Source: Alicyclobacillus_A sp963788285
GTDB lineage: Bacteria > Bacillota > Bacilli > Alicyclobacillales > Alicyclobacillaceae
NCBI GenBank assembly: GCA_963788285.1
Contig: CAWBGB010000007.1
Span: 496,001-560,000 of the forward strand
Direction of reading: 5' to 3'
Length of the DNA stretch: 64,000 nt
Position 1 is the stretch's first letter; each line of letters opens with the position of its first letter. The notes beneath the pieces are model-generated. The model searched no databases, was not told the origin of the DNA, and saw only the letters and a program-made list of their open reading frames with translations. Below are positions 61,186 to 64,000 of this stretch, one piece after another. Both the position numbers and the translations under genes were made by a program.

Positions 61186-61474
61186 CCTGTATCTCCTTTG
61201 TTCAACTTCGTTTCATGTAGTGTATCACTCTGCGGGTGGTAAACAGAACTGATTCAGGAGGCTTTTATGTTTTCTCAGATACACACTTTCCCCCCAAATT
61301 ACCCGAAACGTATTCAAATTCTGTCGAAAGCGTCATTACATGACAGAGTCCATGGAAGGATGGTGCACGTGGAAGAATCTTATGCAATCAGCTTGGGAAA
61401 ACACAGATTGTTGTGTGAAAATCATACTTGTGCTGGCCGTTGTTCTGGCTTTTTTACCAGAGTCAGGAATACTT

Positions 61475-62047
61475 ATGAACGTGCTGGTTGTGTATGCGCA
61501 TCCCAATCCAAAGAGCTTCAATGCCGCCATCTTGCTGCAAGTGGAACGCGGTCTTCATGAGGGTGGTCATACGTTCACCGTGGTGCATCTATATAAGGAC
61601 AATTTTAATCCGGTATTGGTAGCCCATGCGACCTTCAGACGCAAGGATCATCCAGAGACTGCATACTACCGTGAATTGTTACAGTGGGCAGACCACCTCA
61701 TTTTTATCTATCCAGTGTGGTGGTCTGGTACACCCGCGATATTAAAAGGCTTTTTTGAACGGGTCTTGTCCTCGGGATTTGCGTATACATACGAGGTTGT
61801 GGTTCCCAAAGGGCTACTGCGTGGCAAATCTGCATGGGTGTTTTACACGATGGATTCTCCACGGTGGTTTGTGAGGGTGTTTCGTCAGAACGCTGAGTGG
61901 ATTGCAATACGGGATGCGACGCTGAAGTTTTGTGGGGTGCGTCCGGTTCGAAGGTTCGTGTTTGCAGAAGTCAAACGGAGTGCAGAGCGTCGTCGTGAAC
62001 AGTGGCTGAACCGCGTCTATCGTCAGGTACGGTACGGGTTGGAGTAA
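61475..62047 (+). CDS. NAD(P)H oxidoreductase, flavodoxin-like fold
   Basis: The product from ATG 61475 has 190 residues and matches the Flavodoxin_2 (quinone reductase/KefF/MdaB) family: NVLVVYAHPNPKSFN at the start, FIYPVWWSGTPAILKGFFER near residue 73 and a GFAYTY segment. It likely reduces quinones with bound FMN or FAD. The frame is open from 61340 and would add a membrane helix; the shorter form fits the family. It lies on the plus strand, convergent with murF. Confidence 0.85.
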   Translation: MNVLVVYAHPNPKSFNAAILLQVERGLHEGGHTFTVVHLYKDNFNPVLVAHATFRRKDHPETAYYRELLQWADHLIFIYPVWWSGTPAILKGFFERVLSSGFAYTYEVVVPKGLLRGKSAWVFYTMDSPRWFVRVFRQNAEWIAIRDATLKFCGVRPVRRFVFAEVKRSAERRREQWLNRVYRQVRYGLE

Positions 62048-62116
62048 GGGGCATGGATGGCTCGGACATGGAACGAGACGAGTGAAAAAGGAACCGCGGA
62101 TGGGGAATGACGTGCA

Positions 62117-62232
62117 TGAACGATGGCACAATGGCGCAGACTCTCGTTCACCCGTGCGGACGTAACCGTGGGATCGCTTGGTGCCGCAAAGCGGAACTCC
62201 CGGTTGTGGGAGTGCTTCCAAGAATCCCACGG
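62117..62232. other. Folded element of unknown type
   Basis: Several exact inverted repeats nest here. TGAACGA/TCGTTCA (62117-62150) forms one hairpin. CCGTGGGAT (62166-62174) and ATCCCACGG (62224-62232) close a second domain that contains CTTGG/CCAAG, a CCGC-AAA-GCGG hairpin (62184-62194) and an ACTCCC/GGGAGT hairpin (62196-62213). Such a multi-branch fold is typical of structured RNA or of a mobile-element end. It lies between convergent genes. Family unknown. The remaining bases to 62305 hold no gene. Confidence 0.45.
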
Positions 62233-62305
62233 CCCATCATCGTGTGGAGTAATCAAGCTGCTCGCTTGACGAAATGGTGCCATCACGGGCTACAATGAAG
62301 AAGTG

Positions 62306-63697
62306 TCACGAGTCAGCTCCGCTTTCACCGGACGTCAGCACTGCCACGACGTCCTCCAATTGCATACCTCTGGAAGCCTTTACAAGCACGGTTGCGTCGG
62401 CCGGGATGAGCTCGGCAATCTGCTCAAGCACGTGCTGTTTATCGGCAAAATGTATAACTTCTCGACATCCGGCTTCGCGAGCTGCCTCGGCAATCCACGC
62501 TCCCATCGGCCCGATGGCAATCAACAGATCAATCCCCAACTTCGCAGCGTACTCACCCACCTCCCGGTGTCCGCTTTCCGCGTAGTCGCCCAGTTCATAC
62601 ATGTCTCCTAGTACGGCGACGGCGGGCCTACCTTCGGCGATGTCCGTCATTGCAGAGAGACTGGCTTTCATCGAGATGGGACTTGCATTATAGCTGTCGT
62701 CGATCACGGTCCACCCACGGAGTCCTTTCTTTACTTGCAACCGTCCGCCGGTTGCCTTCATGTGTCGTAGAGCGTCAGCCATGTCCGAAAGCGGAATTCC
62801 ATGTGCGGCGCCGAGCGCGAGCGCCCCGAGCGCATTGGCAATATTGTGACGGCCGTGCATCGGCAGCGTTACGGCATGAGACTGTCCGAGGACGTGTGCC
62901 ATAAACGAAATCCCATCCTTGCACGGCTGGACCTCGGTTGCGTACGCATCCGCCCGCGATTCCAAACTGTACCATAACACCCTAGATGATGCCCGATCCG
63001 CCATTTTCACCAACCAAGCGTCATCACGGTTTAGTGCAGACATACCGTCGCTTGGCAAAGCCTCCAACAACTCGGCCTTCGCTTTCGCGATGTTCTCCTG
63101 ACTACCAAGGATTTCGATGTGACTTTGGCCGACATTGGTGATGATGCCGGCTGTGGGCTTGCCAATTTCACACAGCTTGGCAATTTGACCCATGCCGCGC
63201 ATGCCCATTTCCAGAACCATGGACTGGTGCTCTTGCCGACGTTCAAGAATGGTCAAGGGCAGTCCCAATTCGTTGTTGTAATTGCCGACGGTCGCTAAGC
63301 ATGGCCCCTTGACTCCGAAGACGGCGGCCAACATGTCCTTGGTGGTAGTCTTTCCGTTGCTCCCGGTCACGCCGACGACGGGCCCCGCGAAGGATGAGCG
63401 CTCATGTGTAGCGAGCATTTGCAAGGCGCGCAAGGCGTCCTGCACTTGAATCACGGCGCCGTCCGGGCTGTTTGTCTCAACGTCCCTTGTTACGATAGCC
63501 GCCGTGGCACCGCGTCGAAACGCGTCGTCAACGTGAACGTGTCCATCTACCTTTTCTCCTACGAATGCTACAAACACATCGCCAGGTCTGACCTTTCGGC
63601 TGTCGATGGCGACTCCGGTTACTGTATGCTGAGGACTTCCGTGTGAGAGCGTGCCTTGCACGATGTCACGGATTCGTCCAGTTGTGAGCGGAAGCAT
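62306..63697 (-). CDS. murF: UDP-N-acetylmuramoyl-tripeptide--D-alanyl-D-alanine ligase
   Basis: MurF adds D-Ala-D-Ala to the peptidoglycan precursor. The 463-residue product has the three Mur-ligase parts: an N-terminal substrate domain (VAIDSRKVRPGDVFVAF), the ATP loop GVTGSNGKTTTKDM near residue 108, the NYNNELGLPLTIL and GMRGMGQI segments, and the C-terminal DDSYNASPISMKA and GDMYELG. The ATG at 63697 follows GGGGTG; an upstream in-frame ATG lacks a site. It is divergent from ddl. Confidence 0.95.
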   Translation of the reverse strand: MLPLTTGRIRDIVQGTLSHGSPQHTVTGVAIDSRKVRPGDVFVAFVGEKVDGHVHVDDAFRRGATAAIVTRDVETNSPDGAVIQVQDALRALQMLATHERSSFAGPVVGVTGSNGKTTTKDMLAAVFGVKGPCLATVGNYNNELGLPLTILERRQEHQSMVLEMGMRGMGQIAKLCEIGKPTAGIITNVGQSHIEILGSQENIAKAKAELLEALPSDGMSALNRDDAWLVKMADRASSRVLWYSLESRADAYATEVQPCKDGISFMAHVLGQSHAVTLPMHGRHNIANALGALALGAAHGIPLSDMADALRHMKATGGRLQVKKGLRGWTVIDDSYNASPISMKASLSAMTDIAEGRPAVAVLGDMYELGDYAESGHREVGEYAAKLGIDLLIAIGPMGAWIAEAAREAGCREVIHFADKQHVLEQIAELIPADATVLVKASRGMQLEDVVAVLTSGESGADS

Positions 63698-63876
63698 TCG
63701 AGAACACCCCAATCGGTTTATCAAAGCTGTGTGATCCACGATTCATCTTACACGCAAATCGAATTGCTCGCACGCGGGAACAAGGGGAACATGCATTAAG
63801 AAGCACAGTTTTTCGCGAATCCAACGTCGAATGTTAAATCTGGAGGGATGACACCGCCTACCTTCTAGGCATAAGC

Positions 63877-63882
63877 TATAAT
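63877..63882 (+). promoter_or_regulatory. Possible -10 element before ddl
   Basis: A TATAAT lies 25 bases before the ddl start. No good -35 is visible at the expected distance, so the call is weak. Confidence 0.35.
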
Positions 63883-63906
63883 GTAATTTGAGAAGGAGTT
63901 GACGAT

Positions 63907-64000
63907 GTGAACAAGCGCATTCGAGTCGGTGTGATTTTTGGCGGCAAGTCGGGTGAGCACGAAGTCTCCGTGCAGTCTGGGAAATCTATCATACAATCAC
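63907..64000 (+). CDS. ddl: D-alanine--D-alanine ligase, N-terminal part
   Basis: Ddl makes the D-Ala-D-Ala used by MurF. Only the first 31 codons are in the window. They read MNKRIRVGVIFGGKSGEHEV then SVQSGKSIIQS, the typical opening with GGKSGEHEVS. The start is GTG behind GAGAAGGAG. The gene runs off the right edge. Its divergence from murF is unusual, as the two often lie in the same direction. Confidence 0.9.
   Translation, partial: MNKRIRVGVIFGGKSGEHEVSVQSGKSIIQS

Noticed and set aside
62107..62298. 63-codon plus-strand frame after the flavodoxin-like gene
   Set aside because: It lies across the folded element and lacks a good ribosome site; coding is unlikely.
1..64000. CRISPR arrays, tRNA genes, transposases or prophage genes
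   Set aside because: I looked for regular repeats, tRNA-like cloverleafs and transposase or phage proteins and found none that stand up.

Overview
The window comes from a spore-forming Gram-positive bacterium (Bacillota, Bacilli). Codon use, gene order and the mixture of ATG, GTG and TTG starts behind strong AGGAGG-type ribosome sites suggest an Alicyclobacillus-like or related Bacilli genome. The order rpsG-fusA-tuf, S10/spc/alpha ribosomal operons, truA-rplM-rpsI, cwlD, salA, gerD, kbaA, pdaB, arginase, cdaA-cdaR-glmM-glmS is the classic Bacilli backbone. The spore genes (cwlD, gerD, kbaA, pdaB) show that the organism sporulates or descends from sporulators.

Region 1 (1-21 kb): the end of the str operon (rpsG, fusA, tuf, terminator), then S10, spc and alpha operons from rpsJ to rplQ, then truA, rplM and rpsI. 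Differences from the Bacillus subtilis layout are a missing map gene between adk and the KOW-domain gene, a missing ecfA1-ecfA2-ecfT set between rplQ and truA, and rpsD placed between rpsK and rpoA with its own promoter.

Region 2 (21-34.4 kb): sporulation, germination and cell-envelope genes, arginase, a c-di-AMP cyclase module and glmM-glmS. A glmS ribozyme lies directly before glmS. kbaA carries a likely 3' frameshift.

Region 3 (34.4-57.6 kb): an accessory stretch that looks more AT-rich. It holds metal and membrane genes (two copper P-type ATPases, a TerC-like protein, an M-box-controlled NRAMP-type transporter, csoR-copA-copZ), a fused pabB-pabC gene, a small cold-adaptation set (csp, ydjO-like, acyl-ACP desaturase), and an operon of DUF4242, FNT-channel, small membrane and acyl-CoA-dehydrogenase-like proteins. 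Between them lie at least six decayed genes (an unidentified membrane protein, gerAB, yitT, an mntP-like gene, a secreted protein and a membrane protein).

Region 4 (57.6-64 kb): bioB under a perfect BirA operator, an SDR oxidoreductase, a FrnE-type DsbA protein, a LOG-like protein, a flavodoxin-fold oxidoreductase, a possible structured RNA, murF, and the first codons of ddl.

I saw no CRISPR array, tRNA, rRNA, intact transposase or phage module. The best leads for new biology are the DUF4242-FNT-ACAD operon, the M-box/NRAMP locus with its leader ORF, the cold cassette, and the unexplained folded element near 62.1-62.2 kb.
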